From assembly GCA_963725655.1 (NCBI GenBank), contig CAVRYY010000001.1:1736001-1800000 (forward strand): 64,000 nt of DNA, read 5' to 3'. Positions 34,150 through 43,565 of the stretch are shown here, in pieces. The first letter of the stretch is position 1. Every line of letters begins with the position of its first letter. A program made the position numbers and the translations under genes. The notes under the pieces are model-generated. The model saw only the letters and a list, made by a program, of their open reading frames with translations, searched no databases and had not been told where the DNA came from. Source of the DNA: CAVRXT01 sp963725655 (lineage in GTDB: Bacteria; Acidobacteriota; Terriglobia; Acidiferrales; UBA7541).

Positions 34150-35936
34150 GGTTTCGCCGCCTCGCCCTTGCCCCCGGCCTTGGCCGGGCTTTTGCCATGG
34201 CTGCTCGCGTCCCACCCCGGATCGGTGTACACCACTTTTCCCCCAACCATGGTCAGCGCCACTTTCGCATTGTGAAGCTGATGCGGATCCATTTTGAAGA
34301 TGTCGTCCGCCAGGATGATTAGGTCCGCCACCTTGCCTACGTCGAACGAACCCTCGGTCGCCTCGCGTCTCCCGGCATACGCTGCGCCGATTGTATACGC
34401 GGCAATGGCTTGCGGGAGAGTGATCTTCTCTTGCGGTATCCAGCCGCCGGGCGGGTATCCATTCTCGTTTTGCCGCGTCACCGCGGTTTGCAGCCCATCC
34501 CAAGGACGAATGGTCACCACCGGCCAATCGCTTCCAAACGCCAGCCGCCCGCCTGCCGCCAGAATGCTATGCCACGCGAAACCAAGCTCCGCCCGCTGCG
34601 GTCCCACGTTGCGGCTCCAAACATCCAGAGTATTCGCCGCAACCGGCTCGGCGTGAAGCGGCTGCATGCTGGCGATCACTCCCAGCGAATGAAAGCGGGG
34701 TATGTCCACGGCGGCAATGGTCTCGACGTGCTCCACTCGGTCGCGCGAATCCATATGGTGGTTGGCGAGGTGCGCCGCGGCATACGCATCGAGCGCCAGA
34801 CGAACGGCGCGATCCCCAATGGCGTGGGTGAAAATCTGAAATCCGCGGCGATCCAGCTCGAGCACCGCTTGCTTGTACTTTTCGGGCGCCCAGAACATGG
34901 TGCCCGACTGGCTCGGATCGTCGCTATATGGCGCAAGCATCGCGGCGCTGTGCGCTTCCACCACGCCGTCGAGAAAAAACTTCACCGTGCCCGCGGAAAT
35001 CCAATCGTCGTTCCATTTGGCGCGCGCCGCCTCCAGCGCGGCGATGTCCGTTGCACGCAGCTCCGGGAACGCGACCACCTTGGCGATGGAAATGCGCATC
35101 GTCAATTCGCCTTTTTGCCGTAGTTCGTTGTAAATGTCGAACGCTTCGAAATCGCCTTCCAGGCTGTAGGCGCGAGTCACCCCCGCCCGCCGCGCCGCTT
35201 CCAGGCCTCGACGGATCGCCGCCACTTGTTCCTCACGCGAAGCCGGCGGGATCTTCTCCTTGATCTTGTCTTCCGCGAATTCCTTCAGCGCTCCCGTAGC
35301 TTCGCCGGTTTTCGGATCGCGCACGAATGTCCCCATCGGCGGATCGGGGGTCGTACGGGTGATCCCAGCCAATTCGAGCGCTTTGCTATTTGCCCAACTG
35401 CTGTGGCCATCGAAGCAGTCCAGCAATACCGGCCGGTCCGGAACCACTTCGTCCAGGTACTTCTTATCCGGCAGGGCGCTCGCGCCGAACACCTCGTAAT
35501 TCCAGCCCCCTCCCAGGATCCACGGTTCGCTGGGATGCGCATCGGCATATTTCTTCACCGCGGCCTGCATTTCCTTGATCGAACGCATGTCCGAAAGGTC
35601 CACTTGGGTCATCTGCTCCGCACCTTCGAGGAAATGCAGGTGCGAATCGGTGAAGCCCGGCAGAACCAGGTGGCCCTGCGCGTCGATCACTTTGGTTTTG
35701 CTTCCGCGGAATCGGCCGATCTCGCGGTCATTTCCAAAGCTCAGGATGTGCCCATCGCGAATCGCCAGCGCCTCCGCCCAGCGTTGCCGTGGGCTCAGCG
35801 TGTAGATTCGAGCGTGCACCACGATCGTGTCAGCGCCCTCGGACTGCGGACCGGGCGTCGCGGCGTGCATCCAGCACGCAACGCACGCACCCAGCACCAC
35901 GGCGCTGCAGGCCAGCACCCCCCGGAGTCTCATCAA
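34146..35936 (-). CDS. Secreted amidohydrolase (YtcJ-like, amidohydrolase_3), probable lipoprotein
   Basis: This 596-residue metal-dependent hydrolase has a hydrophobic N-terminus with a lipobox-like LGAC (Cys 18). The metal site HLH is at residues 99-101 in VLPGFTDSHLHFLEG, and later metal/active-site segments are FTHAIGDRAVRLALDAY and AFGSDWPVVTI. YtcJ-type enzymes cleave amide or imide bonds of varied substrates. It is the first gene of the operon amidohydrolase-potD-potA-potB-potC, so it may release an amine, for instance from an acylated polyamine, before uptake. That role is speculative. The start is MM at 35936 or 35933. Confidence 0.75.
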   Translation of the reverse strand: MMRLRGVLACSAVVLGACVACWMHAATPGPQSEGADTIVVHARIYTLSPRQRWAEALAIRDGHILSFGNDREIGRFRGSKTKVIDAQGHLVLPGFTDSHLHFLEGAEQMTQVDLSDMRSIKEMQAAVKKYADAHPSEPWILGGGWNYEVFGASALPDKKYLDEVVPDRPVLLDCFDGHSSWANSKALELAGITRTTPDPPMGTFVRDPKTGEATGALKEFAEDKIKEKIPPASREEQVAAIRRGLEAARRAGVTRAYSLEGDFEAFDIYNELRQKGELTMRISIAKVVAFPELRATDIAALEAARAKWNDDWISAGTVKFFLDGVVEAHSAAMLAPYSDDPSQSGTMFWAPEKYKQAVLELDRRGFQIFTHAIGDRAVRLALDAYAAAHLANHHMDSRDRVEHVETIAAVDIPRFHSLGVIASMQPLHAEPVAANTLDVWSRNVGPQRAELGFAWHSILAAGGRLAFGSDWPVVTIRPWDGLQTAVTRQNENGYPPGGWIPQEKITLPQAIAAYTIGAAYAGRREATEGSFDVGKVADLIILADDIFKMDPHQLHNAKVALTMVGGKVVYTDPGWDASSHGKSPAKAGGKGEAAKP

Positions 35937-36298
35937 CCTCTTGTCCCTTTTCGGTACATGGCCGTCATTATCGGACGCCTCGAACTGGCATTATCCGGGT
36001 CGCCGCGCCAAATTCAAAATACCCCGCCTCGAAATACCAGCGAACGGCGCCAAATGGCTAAGTCTTTGTTGGCGCAGTCGATAGATTTAGCAGTCTTTCG
36101 GCGCCCACATATACAAAAATTTTATCCACCGTATTTCTACGGAAGAGGCCATGAAAACTGGCCAATTTCTTCTTGACAAGGCCCAGACCATACACTAACG
36201 TTCGCGGATTATGGTAAGGTTTTTTCTCGCTCCAGTACGTTATTCAACCCGGGCCGGGGTGGCTCGGTCGCACGCGAAGTCCGAATAAAGGAGTGTCG
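35937..36298. other. 362-bp divergent intergenic region between the amidohydrolase and the TonB receptor
   Basis: No gene is supported. It contains the receptor promoter at 36173-36201 and an AT-rich tract at 36100-36140. A GATAAT on the minus strand near 35985 could serve the amidohydrolase operon but has no matching -35. Confidence 0.4.
36173..36201 (+). promoter_or_regulatory. Probable promoter of the TonB-dependent receptor gene
   Basis: A perfect -35 TTGACA (36173-36178) is followed after 17 bases by TAACGT (36196-36201), a weak -10. The receptor start lies 98 bases downstream. Confidence 0.45.
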
Positions 36299-39200
36299 AT
36301 GCTTCTGAGGGTAATTCTCCGGGTGTCTCTGCTTGCAGTCCTCATTCTCTCCGCCGGCTCCGCAGCCATGGCGCAAACCACCGGCGAAATTCAGGGCACC
36401 GTGAAGGATGCTTCCGGCGCACTCGTTCCGGGCGCGGGCGTAACCGCCACCTTCCAGGGAACCGCAAACGCTCGCACCGCGCAGAGCGGCAAAGATGGCG
36501 ACTTTGAATTCACCGAAATGGCCATCGGGCACTACACCGTCACCGTGGAAGCCGCGGGCTTCAAGAAATCGACCATCAACGACGTCGAAGTCACCTTGGG
36601 CCACGTCACCCTCGCCAACGTCACCCTGCAAGTCGGCGGCGCCACCGAAACGGTCACCGTCGAAGCCCAAGCCGCGCAGGTGGAAACCTCCAGCACCCAG
36701 ATTGGCGCGGTGATGAACGACGTCGCCGTCAGCCAGCTCCCGCTCACCAGCCGCGACGCCTACCAGCTCTTGCAACTCCAGCCCGGCGTGCAATCGCAGT
36801 TGGGAGCCGACTTGTTTTATGGCAGCGACAACGCCGGAGTCGTATCCGTCAACGGCGGCCGCGGGCGCGCCAACAACTACATGGTCAACGGCGGAGACGG
36901 CAACGACATTTTCGTGAACCTGCCGGCCATTCAGCCCTCCCCCGACGCGATCGAAGAGTTCCGCGTGATCACCAACACTTTCGACGCCGAGTACGGCCGC
37001 AACTCGGGCTCCGTGGTCAACGTAGTGACCAAGTCCGGCACCAACGCCGTACACGGAGACACCTACGATTTCTTCCGCAACAAGGATTTAAACGCCCGCG
37101 GCGCCTTTGACACCGAAAATCCGCAATACAACCAGAATCAGTTCGGCGCCACTATTGGTGGCCCGATCAAGAAGGACAAGACCTTCATCTTCGGTTCCTA
37201 CGAAGGCAATCGTTTGCGCCAGGGAATCCCGTCCGGCTCCGTCACCCTGCCATCCGCCGCCGAAGCCGGAGGCAATTTCTCCGCAGGACCGGTCTTTGCC
37301 GGCACCATGATCGACCAGAATTTCGCCAGCAGCGTTGGCGCCCGCACCACCGGAGGTTCCGGCACCACTTGCGACTCGGCCGCCACCGCGCAGGAGGTTG
37401 CCGCAGGGAGCGCCTATCAGGGCGGCGTATCCAATAGCGTCGGCCAATATTTCCAGAATATTTTCCCGGGCAACGTAATTCCGGTGCAGTGCTACGACCC
37501 CACCGCGCTTGACCTCTACAACGGATACGTCAAGCCCTACGGCACCGGCACCATCGGCCTCACTCCGGTAATGCCCGACCGCGAAGATCAAACCACCCTT
37601 CGCCTCGATCACAAGCTCACCGGCGCGCAGCAACTCAGCATTTACTACTACTTCGACGACAACAGCTACACCGCTCCATTTTCCGAATTTCAGGCGGCCG
37701 GCGCGAACGTTCCCGGCTTCGGCGGAATTTTCAAGACTCGCGTCCAGCAGATCAATGTGAGCCACACCTGGACCATCGGCTCGAACGCCGTGAACGAATC
37801 GCGGTTCAACTTTTTCCGCGAGGCCCAGGGGGATTTGAACCACCCCCAGCGCGCCCTGGCCAGCGTGCAGGCCTCCTGTACCACCGTTGCCAGCGCCAAC
37901 TGTTTTGCCGACCCCACCGATCCCTCGTTGGGGATCACCACCGACCTGCCCGGGCGGACCGGCGTGCCGTTCATCCAGGTCGACGGCGGATTCGCCATCG
38001 GCAACAACCAGGAAGGCGAGCTGCCGCAGATCGGCAATACCTTCCAGTGGACCGACAATTACACCCGCATTTACGGCAAGCACACCGTTAAATTCGGCGG
38101 TGATTTCCGCATCCAGCGCTTCAACCAATTTCTCTATTACAACGTCAACGGCGCGTTCGACTTCTTGAGCGACACCACCCTGTGCTCGCCGCAAAATACC
38201 TCGTCGAGCTGCGACGCTCCATACACCAACGACGTTGGCTACCCCGATTCCTACCCCAACTATTTCCTGGGTTCGCCGGGCTCATACTCGCAGGGCGCCG
38301 CCCAGGGATTGAACAATCGCAACAAAGCTCTCTATCTCTTCCTGCAGGACAGCTGGAAGATTCGCCCCACCGTCACCCTTAACTACGGTTTGCGCTGGGA
38401 ATTGAATACGCCTTACGTCGATACCGAAAACCGCTTGCAGACCTTCCGTCCCGGCCAGGACACCACTCAATATCCTTGCTGGCTCTCCGGAGCGAGCGCC
38501 GCCAACCTGGGCCTCTCGGCCGGCGATTGCGGACCGAACAGCGGCGCAAACGACGCCGTGTTTCCCACCGGGCTGGTATTTCCCGGAGATAAAGGCGTGC
38601 CGCGCGGCCTCACCACCACTTACTACAAGGCGTTCGCTCCGCGCATCGGTGTCGCTTGGAGTCCCAACTGGACCGATGGCATGCTAGGCAAAATCGCCGG
38701 CGGTCCCGGCCATTTCAGCATCCGCATGGGCTTCGGGCTTTTCTACAATCCCATCGAACAGTTGGTCGAGGAGCAGTTCAGCGCGGAGCCCCCGTTCGGC
38801 GGCAGCACATTTGTCTCCGATCCGGAATTCAACACCCCGTTCCTGCTGCAGGACGGTGAGACCGTTCCCAACCCGTTCCACGGCGTGATTCACCAGAATC
38901 CCAGCAGCCCCTGCTTCGATTCCACCGGACCCGCGGGATGCGTCGATTGGTCCACTTTCCGGCCGCTCCTGCTCTTCGGCGAATTTCAACCGCACTTGCA
39001 TGCCCAGTATTCCGAGCAATACAACCTGACCATCGAGCGCCAAATGGCCAAGGATACCGTTCTGCGCGTCGCTTATGTCGGGACCGAAGATCACCACTTG
39101 CTCGCTTCGCACGACCTGAACATCGGCAACGCGCAGACCTGCCTTGGGCTCGCGGCCATCGCCAATCAGGATCCCAGCGGCAACAGCTTGCTCTCGGCTC

Positions 39201-40213
39201 CTGGCGGATCCACCGGAAATACCTGCGGACCGTTCGGCGCGGATTCCGAGTATTACGTCGCTCCCGGCACGGTTATCCCGGCAATCACCCCCACATCGAC
39301 CAATCCCAGCGGCGGCTTGGTTCTGCCCTACGGTCCCAGCGGGCAGACCGTCCTGAATCCCGGCACCGTGGTAGGCCCCAACGGAATCGTCCTGGTCGGC
39401 CTGCGAAAGTATTCGTCGCCACAGTGCCAGCCAATGAGCGGAGCGCAAATGACCGGCTGCCCGCAAGACGGTGTGCCGGTGTTCAGTAACATTTTCGCGG
39501 AAGATACCATCGCCAATTCCAATTACAACGCTCTGCAAATCTCTCTGGACCGTTCCATGGCCAAGGGTTTGTTCTTCAATTTTTCCTACACTTTCAGCAA
39601 AGCGATCGACCAGGGCGCTTCCTTTGAAAACGAATTGAATCCCACCGACTACGCTTTGAGCCGTGGTGATTCGCTCAACTACGCCAAGCATCGCTTCGTC
39701 TTCAGCCCGATCTGGGAGATTCCCGTTCCCAAGTATTCCGGCATTGCCGGCAGGTTGGCCGATGGCTGGGCTCTTTCCGCGATTGTCACTTTCCAATCCG
39801 GCTTTCCCATCCGCTTCTTCACCGCCGACGACCAGGAACTCGAGAGCAGCTTCTTCTTCGAAGATGCCAATACTCCCGAGATCACCGGCAAAGTCCAATT
39901 CACTAATCCCAAGACCAATGGCGGCTACTATTTCAACGTCGGCAACATTTCCGATCCCGCTCCCGGGACCTTCGGCAATTCTCCGCACGCCCTGTGCTGC
40001 GGGCCGGCGCTCAGCGATACCGATATGTCCATCCAGAAGCGCACCAAGATCACCGAGAGGTTGAATACCGAACTCCGCGCCGACTTCAGCAACGTCTGGA
40101 ACCATACCGGCTTCGAAAATCCGGACGGGAATTTCAGCGATACCACCTTCGGCCAGGTGCTGAAAGCCCGCGATCCTCGCGTGCTCCAGTTCGGTTTGAA
40201 ATTCTTGTTCTGA
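36299..40213 (+). CDS. Oar-type TonB-dependent receptor with N-terminal carboxypeptidase-regulatory domain
   Basis: This 1304-residue outer-membrane protein has a signal peptide ending at AMAQTTG, a carboxypeptidase-regulatory-like domain (about residues 25-110: GEIQGTVKDASGALVPGAGV and TVTVEAAGFKKSTINDVEV) and a plug with NGGRGRANNYMVNGGDGND. A long beta-barrel ending in the aromatic FGLKFLF follows. ATG 36299 has AGGAG (36289-36293) five bases upstream. Oar-like receptors take up large substrates or export proteins and are very numerous in Acidobacteria. Its position between the two halves of the amine-catabolism genes makes uptake of an amine-bearing polymer or peptide plausible but unproven. 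Confidence 0.88.
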   Translation: MLLRVILRVSLLAVLILSAGSAAMAQTTGEIQGTVKDASGALVPGAGVTATFQGTANARTAQSGKDGDFEFTEMAIGHYTVTVEAAGFKKSTINDVEVTLGHVTLANVTLQVGGATETVTVEAQAAQVETSSTQIGAVMNDVAVSQLPLTSRDAYQLLQLQPGVQSQLGADLFYGSDNAGVVSVNGGRGRANNYMVNGGDGNDIFVNLPAIQPSPDAIEEFRVITNTFDAEYGRNSGSVVNVVTKSGTNAVHGDTYDFFRNKDLNARGAFDTENPQYNQNQFGATIGGPIKKDKTFIFGSYEGNRLRQGIPSGSVTLPSAAEAGGNFSAGPVFAGTMIDQNFASSVGARTTGGSGTTCDSAATAQEVAAGSAYQGGVSNSVGQYFQNIFPGNVIPVQCYDPTALDLYNGYVKPYGTGTIGLTPVMPDREDQTTLRLDHKLTGAQQLSIYYYFDDNSYTAPFSEFQAAGANVPGFGGIFKTRVQQINVSHTWTIGSNAVNESRFNFFREAQGDLNHPQRALASVQASCTTVASANCFADPTDPSLGITTDLPGRTGVPFIQVDGGFAIGNNQEGELPQIGNTFQWTDNYTRIYGKHTVKFGGDFRIQRFNQFLYYNVNGAFDFLSDTTLCSPQNTSSSCDAPYTNDVGYPDSYPNYFLGSPGSYSQGAAQGLNNRNKALYLFLQDSWKIRPTVTLNYGLRWELNTPYVDTENRLQTFRPGQDTTQYPCWLSGASAANLGLSAGDCGPNSGANDAVFPTGLVFPGDKGVPRGLTTTYYKAFAPRIGVAWSPNWTDGMLGKIAGGPGHFSIRMGFGLFYNPIEQLVEEQFSAEPPFGGSTFVSDPEFNTPFLLQDGETVPNPFHGVIHQNPSSPCFDSTGPAGCVDWSTFRPLLLFGEFQPHLHAQYSEQYNLTIERQMAKDTVLRVAYVGTEDHHLLASHDLNIGNAQTCLGLAAIANQDPSGNSLLSAPGGSTGNTCGPFGADSEYYVAPGTVIPAITPTSTNPSGGLVLPYGPSGQTVLNPGTVVGPNGIVLVGLRKYSSPQCQPMSGAQMTGCPQDGVPVFSNIFAEDTIANSNYNALQISLDRSMAKGLFFNFSYTFSKAIDQGASFENELNPTDYALSRGDSLNYAKHRFVFSPIWEIPVPKYSGIAGRLADGWALSAIVTFQSGFPIRFFTADDQELESSFFFEDANTPEITGKVQFTNPKTNGGYYFNVGNISDPAPGTFGNSPHALCCGPALSDTDMSIQKRTKITERLNTELRADFSNVWNHTGFENPDGNFSDTTFGQVLKARDPRVLQFGLKFLF

Positions 40214-40261
40214 AATCGACCGGCGCTCCATTTCCCACCGGAGCGCTGTGTACGGGATCCG

Positions 40262-40293
40262 AAAGGGCCCGGGGTCGGATCCCCGGGCCTTTG
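40262..40293 (+). terminator. Intrinsic terminator after the TonB-dependent receptor
   Basis: AAAGG plus CCCGGGG pairs with TCCCCGGGCCTTT around a short loop, giving a very stable GC stem flanked by complementary A and T runs, 48 bases after the receptor stop. The T tract is only three bases. Confidence 0.65.
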
Positions 40294-40347
40294 CACGTCT
40301 GCTCCGCACCCGCTCTTCCGTCCGGAGCTTCGTCCGAGCATGCCACC

Positions 40348-40384
40348 GGGTGGCGCACCTTCGCCGTTAAGGGTGCGGATTTTG
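40348..40384. repeat. Copy 1 of a hairpin repeat flanking the HemL-like aminotransferase gene
   Basis: This 37-base sequence is nearly identical to 41901-41938: GGGTGGCGCACC, then TTCGCCGTTAAGGGTGCGG, then ATTTTG here and GTTTTG there. CGCACC(C)TT pairs with AAGGGTGCG around CGCCGTT. The two copies bracket one gene. Confidence 0.85.
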
Positions 40385-40468
40385 AAACATCGCCAAGTTT
40401 TCGCTGCAGCGATTCCAAATCGCCAGCGACCGAGTTTGATGTCGAAGCACCAGCTTCAGGAGGCAGTC

Positions 40469-41839
40469 ATGCACGAAGGTCTACAACAGGAACTGGCAAC
40501 ATACGAAAAGCGCACTCCGAAATCGCGCGAAGCGCACACCAAGGCACTCACCCGTATTCCCCTGGGTGTAGCCAGCAACTATCGCGCCTACGAGCCCTAT
40601 CCGATATTCGTCCGCGATGGCCGCGGCGGGCATATCCACGATATCGACGGCAACGAGTATCTCGATTTCAACCTCTGCTTCGGCGCGCTCATGGCCGGCC
40701 ACTTGCACCCCGCCGTGGTCAAAGCCGTCGAGGGCAAGCTCCAGACCGGAACCATGTTCGGCATGCCCCACGACGCCGAATTCGCGCTGGCCCAGGAAAT
40801 CTGCAGCCGCTACCCCATCGACATGGTCCGCTTCAGCAACAGCGGCACCGAATGCACCATGCACGCCGTCCGTTTGGCGCGCGCCGCCACCGGCCGCGAC
40901 AAAATCATCAAGATGGAAGGCGGCTACCACGGCCTCCACGATTCCGTACTGGTTTCGCTGAAGCCCAAGCTGAAAGAAGTGGGCCCCGCGGATGCCCCCA
41001 TCTCGGTGCCCGGCGGCGAGGGGATACCCAAGGCTACCGTAGCCAACACCTTGATCGCCCAATTCAACGACGCGGCGACGGTAGAAAAACTGTTCCTGAA
41101 ACATCCCAACGAGATCGCCGCAGTGATCATCGAGCCGATCATGATGAACGTCGGCATCCTGATGCCCAGCCCCGGTTACCTCGAGTCCCTTCGCTCGATC
41201 ACCAAGGCCCACGGCGCGCTCCTGATTTTCGACGAAGTGAAGACCGGCGCCAAGCTCGGCTACGGCGGCGCGTGCGAATATTTTAAGATTCAGCCCGACT
41301 TGGTTTGTCTGGCGAAATCGATTGGCGGCGGCTTCTCCCTGGCGGCTTTCGGTGCGCGAAAGGAAATCATGAACCTGATTTCCGACCATCGCGTTTTCCA
41401 CGGCGGCACCTACAACACCAATCCGGTGGCCATGGCCGCCGGTCTGGCCACGTTCCGTGAGGTGCTCACTAAGGACGCCTACTTTCACGTCGAAAAGCTC
41501 AATAAGAAACTCGTTGGCGGGTACGACGACGTGCTGAAAAAGACCGGTCTGCAGGCTTACACCGTGAGTGCCGGAGCCAACGGCGCGCTGATGTTTTTCC
41601 CCAAGCCCATCCAGAATTATCGCGATTGGCTCGGCGTCGATAGCGACCTCTGGCGGCACTACTGGTTCGCCATGGTCAATCGCGGCGTGATGGCTCAGCC
41701 CTATTGGTGGGACGAACAGTGGACCATCTCCGTCGCCCACACCGAAGCGGACATCGACCGCCACATCGCTACCTTCGCCGAGATTGCTCCCGACCTGGTG
41801 GCGGCGCAGAAGGGACAAACGGCGACAGCGGCTCGCTGA
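40469..41839 (+). CDS. Class III aminotransferase, HemL-like (not the heme enzyme)
   Basis: This 456-residue PLP enzyme resembles glutamate-1-semialdehyde aminomutase: RIPLGVASNYRAYEPYP, VRFSNSGTECTMHAVRLAR and a PLP-lysine segment LVCLAKSIGGGFSLAAFG. ATG 40469 is fixed by AGGAGG (40458-40463) five bases upstream; upstream in-frame ATGs were not used. A bona fide hemL sits in the heme operon at 21826, so this paralogue probably aminates or deaminates another omega- or beta-amino substrate. Its place among aldehyde dehydrogenases, an amine permease and a GABA-aminotransferase-like gene points to amine catabolism. Similar HemL-like genes elsewhere are often mis-named hemL. Confidence 0.78.
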   Translation: MHEGLQQELATYEKRTPKSREAHTKALTRIPLGVASNYRAYEPYPIFVRDGRGGHIHDIDGNEYLDFNLCFGALMAGHLHPAVVKAVEGKLQTGTMFGMPHDAEFALAQEICSRYPIDMVRFSNSGTECTMHAVRLARAATGRDKIIKMEGGYHGLHDSVLVSLKPKLKEVGPADAPISVPGGEGIPKATVANTLIAQFNDAATVEKLFLKHPNEIAAVIIEPIMMNVGILMPSPGYLESLRSITKAHGALLIFDEVKTGAKLGYGGACEYFKIQPDLVCLAKSIGGGFSLAAFGARKEIMNLISDHRVFHGGTYNTNPVAMAAGLATFREVLTKDAYFHVEKLNKKLVGGYDDVLKKTGLQAYTVSAGANGALMFFPKPIQNYRDWLGVDSDLWRHYWFAMVNRGVMAQPYWWDEQWTISVAHTEADIDRHIATFAEIAPDLVAAQKGQTATAAR

Positions 41840-41900
41840 TTTCGAGCGCCGCTCTTGGCGGGCGGTTCATTCGTTTTGAGCCGCGCTCCCGGAGCGCGTC

Positions 41901-41938
41901 GGGTGGCGCACCCTTCGCCGTTAAGGGTGCGGGTTTTG
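41901..41938. terminator. Copy 2 of the flanking hairpin repeat; probable terminator of the aminotransferase gene
   Basis: CGCACCCTT (41907-41915) pairs perfectly with AAGGGTGCG (41923-41931) around CGCCGTT, followed by GGTTTTG. It lies 61 bases after the aminotransferase stop, so it fits an intrinsic terminator, and repeats the element at 40348-40384. Confidence 0.65.
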
Positions 41939-42033
41939 TCCCAGCGCGGTGTCCGATCGCGTTCCACATTCGGATTTTGCGACGATCACAATTCTCGATT
42001 CGGCCTGTCTGGAGTCGAGTCCACGGAGCGCGC

Positions 42034-43446
42034 GTGCCAGCGACTGACAGCGATCCAAAACCGCATCTGCAGCGAGTGCTAGGCCGCTGGGACCTGGTGC
42101 TCCTGTTTGTCGTCGCTGTTTTCAACCTCAACGTTCTGCCTTCCATCGCTGCCAACGGAGCCTCGACCATTTGGCTGTGGATCGTTGCGCTGATCCTTTT
42201 TTTCTGGCCGCAGGGGATTGCCGTTATCGAGTTGGGTCATCGCTACCCGGGCGAAGGCGGCGTTTACCTCTGGGCCAAGGAAATTTTCGGCGATTTCCAC
42301 GGTTTCCTCTCCGGCTGGTGCTATTGGACCAACAACATGCTCTACGTCCCCACCGTGCTCCTCTACTTCGTGGGTGTCTGCGTATTCGTGCCCGGCGGAC
42401 GTTGGGTGCAGCTCGCGGATAACAAGATTTTCACCCTGTCCGCTTGCCTGCTCCTGTTAGCGCTGCTGGTGGTCCTGAATATCATCGGCCTTGGCGTGGG
42501 GAAGTGGATCAATAATCTGGGAGGCATCGGCACCGGAATCGCGGCTGCGACGCTCATCGGCTTGGGAGTGATCGTCTACGCCCACTTCGGCACCACCATT
42601 ACCGCCGCCGACTTTCGCATTCCTGCCGACCCGCGATTTTTGCTGAATGGCTTTGGCGTGATTTGTTTTGGCTTGGTCGGGCTCGAACTGGCCTCGGTGA
42701 TGGGCGACGAAATCCAAAATCCCGCAAAGACCCTTCCCTTCGCGGTAATTTGGGGCGGATTGATTTCCGGGGCGCTCTACATCGGATCGACCCTGACCCT
42801 GCTGATTGCCGTCCGCCGGAGCGACATTAGCGTGCTGCAGGGAATCGTTCAGGCCGTCAGCCACATGGCCGCGCAGGTGGGCGTCGGCTGGATCCTCGCG
42901 CCCTTTGCGTTGGTATTGAGTTTGTCGATCGCCGGGATCGGATCGGCGTGGCTGGCCGGGTCGGCGCGGATTCCTTTCGTCGCTGGCCTCGATTCGTACT
43001 TGCCGTCATGGCTGGGCAAGTTACATCCCCGCTACAACACACCGTACATGGCCCTCACCGTTCACGGCGTAGTTTCATTTTTACTGTGCTTGATGGATTT
43101 TGCGGGAGCGGGAGTGGCTGAGGCGTTTCAAACCATGCTGTCTTTGGCGGTGGTGTTGCAGTTGATTCCGTTCCTATACATTTTCCTCGCTTTGCTGAAA
43201 ATTAGCCTCGCGCCTGCCGACGGCAAGGGCCACTACTCCAACACCGTGTTGCTGATCGCCGGTGCCAGCGGGCTATTGACCACCATTTTGGCGATCATCG
43301 TCGCCTTTTTCCCGGCTCAACAGATCAAATCGGTCTGGTTGTACGAACTCAAGATGCTGGCAGGCACCCTTTTCTTCATCGGCCTGGCCTGGTTCTTTTT
43401 CTTTGTGTATGGCCGCCGCCGAACGGCAACCCCGAGGCCCGCATAG
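42034..43446 (+). CDS. APC superfamily amino acid/amine permease
   Basis: This 470-residue membrane protein has about twelve hydrophobic helices of the amino acid-polyamine-organocation superfamily. GHRYPGEGGVYLWAKEIFG near residue 70 is the helix 2-3 motif and GLVGLELASVMGDEIQNPAK the helix 6 region; both resemble glutamate/GABA and putrescine-type permeases. GTG 42034 has GGAG (42025-42028) five bases upstream; the frame is open further upstream but overlaps the aminotransferase and a hairpin, so it was not extended. Together with the enzymes downstream it may import an amine or GABA. Confidence 0.82.
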   Translation: MPATDSDPKPHLQRVLGRWDLVLLFVVAVFNLNVLPSIAANGASTIWLWIVALILFFWPQGIAVIELGHRYPGEGGVYLWAKEIFGDFHGFLSGWCYWTNNMLYVPTVLLYFVGVCVFVPGGRWVQLADNKIFTLSACLLLLALLVVLNIIGLGVGKWINNLGGIGTGIAAATLIGLGVIVYAHFGTTITAADFRIPADPRFLLNGFGVICFGLVGLELASVMGDEIQNPAKTLPFAVIWGGLISGALYIGSTLTLLIAVRRSDISVLQGIVQAVSHMAAQVGVGWILAPFALVLSLSIAGIGSAWLAGSARIPFVAGLDSYLPSWLGKLHPRYNTPYMALTVHGVVSFLLCLMDFAGAGVAEAFQTMLSLAVVLQLIPFLYIFLALLKISLAPADGKGHYSNTVLLIAGASGLLTTILAIIVAFFPAQQIKSVWLYELKMLAGTLFFIGLAWFFFFVYGRRRTATPRPA

Positions 43447-43475
43447 AAGATTTCCAATGGTGTTGCAGGTGGGTG

Positions 43476-43507
43476 CCCCACACGTCGGTTTTACGTGTGG
43501 GGGTTTT
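43476..43507 (+). terminator. Intrinsic terminator after the APC permease
   Basis: CCCCACACGT (43476-43485) pairs perfectly with ACGTGTGGGG (43493-43502) around CGGTTTT, followed by TTTT at 43504-43507. It is 29 bases after the permease stop and separates it from the aldehyde dehydrogenase gene. Confidence 0.8.
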
Positions 43508-43565
43508 GACTCAAGGTTTCGTCTTTAGTTTCGACTCTGATGGTGGCTGATCGTAGGAGATGACC

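Noticed and set aside
38684..40309. Minus-strand frame of 541 codons opposite the TonB-dependent receptor
   Set aside because: It is the shadow of the receptor; no motifs or ribosome-binding site.
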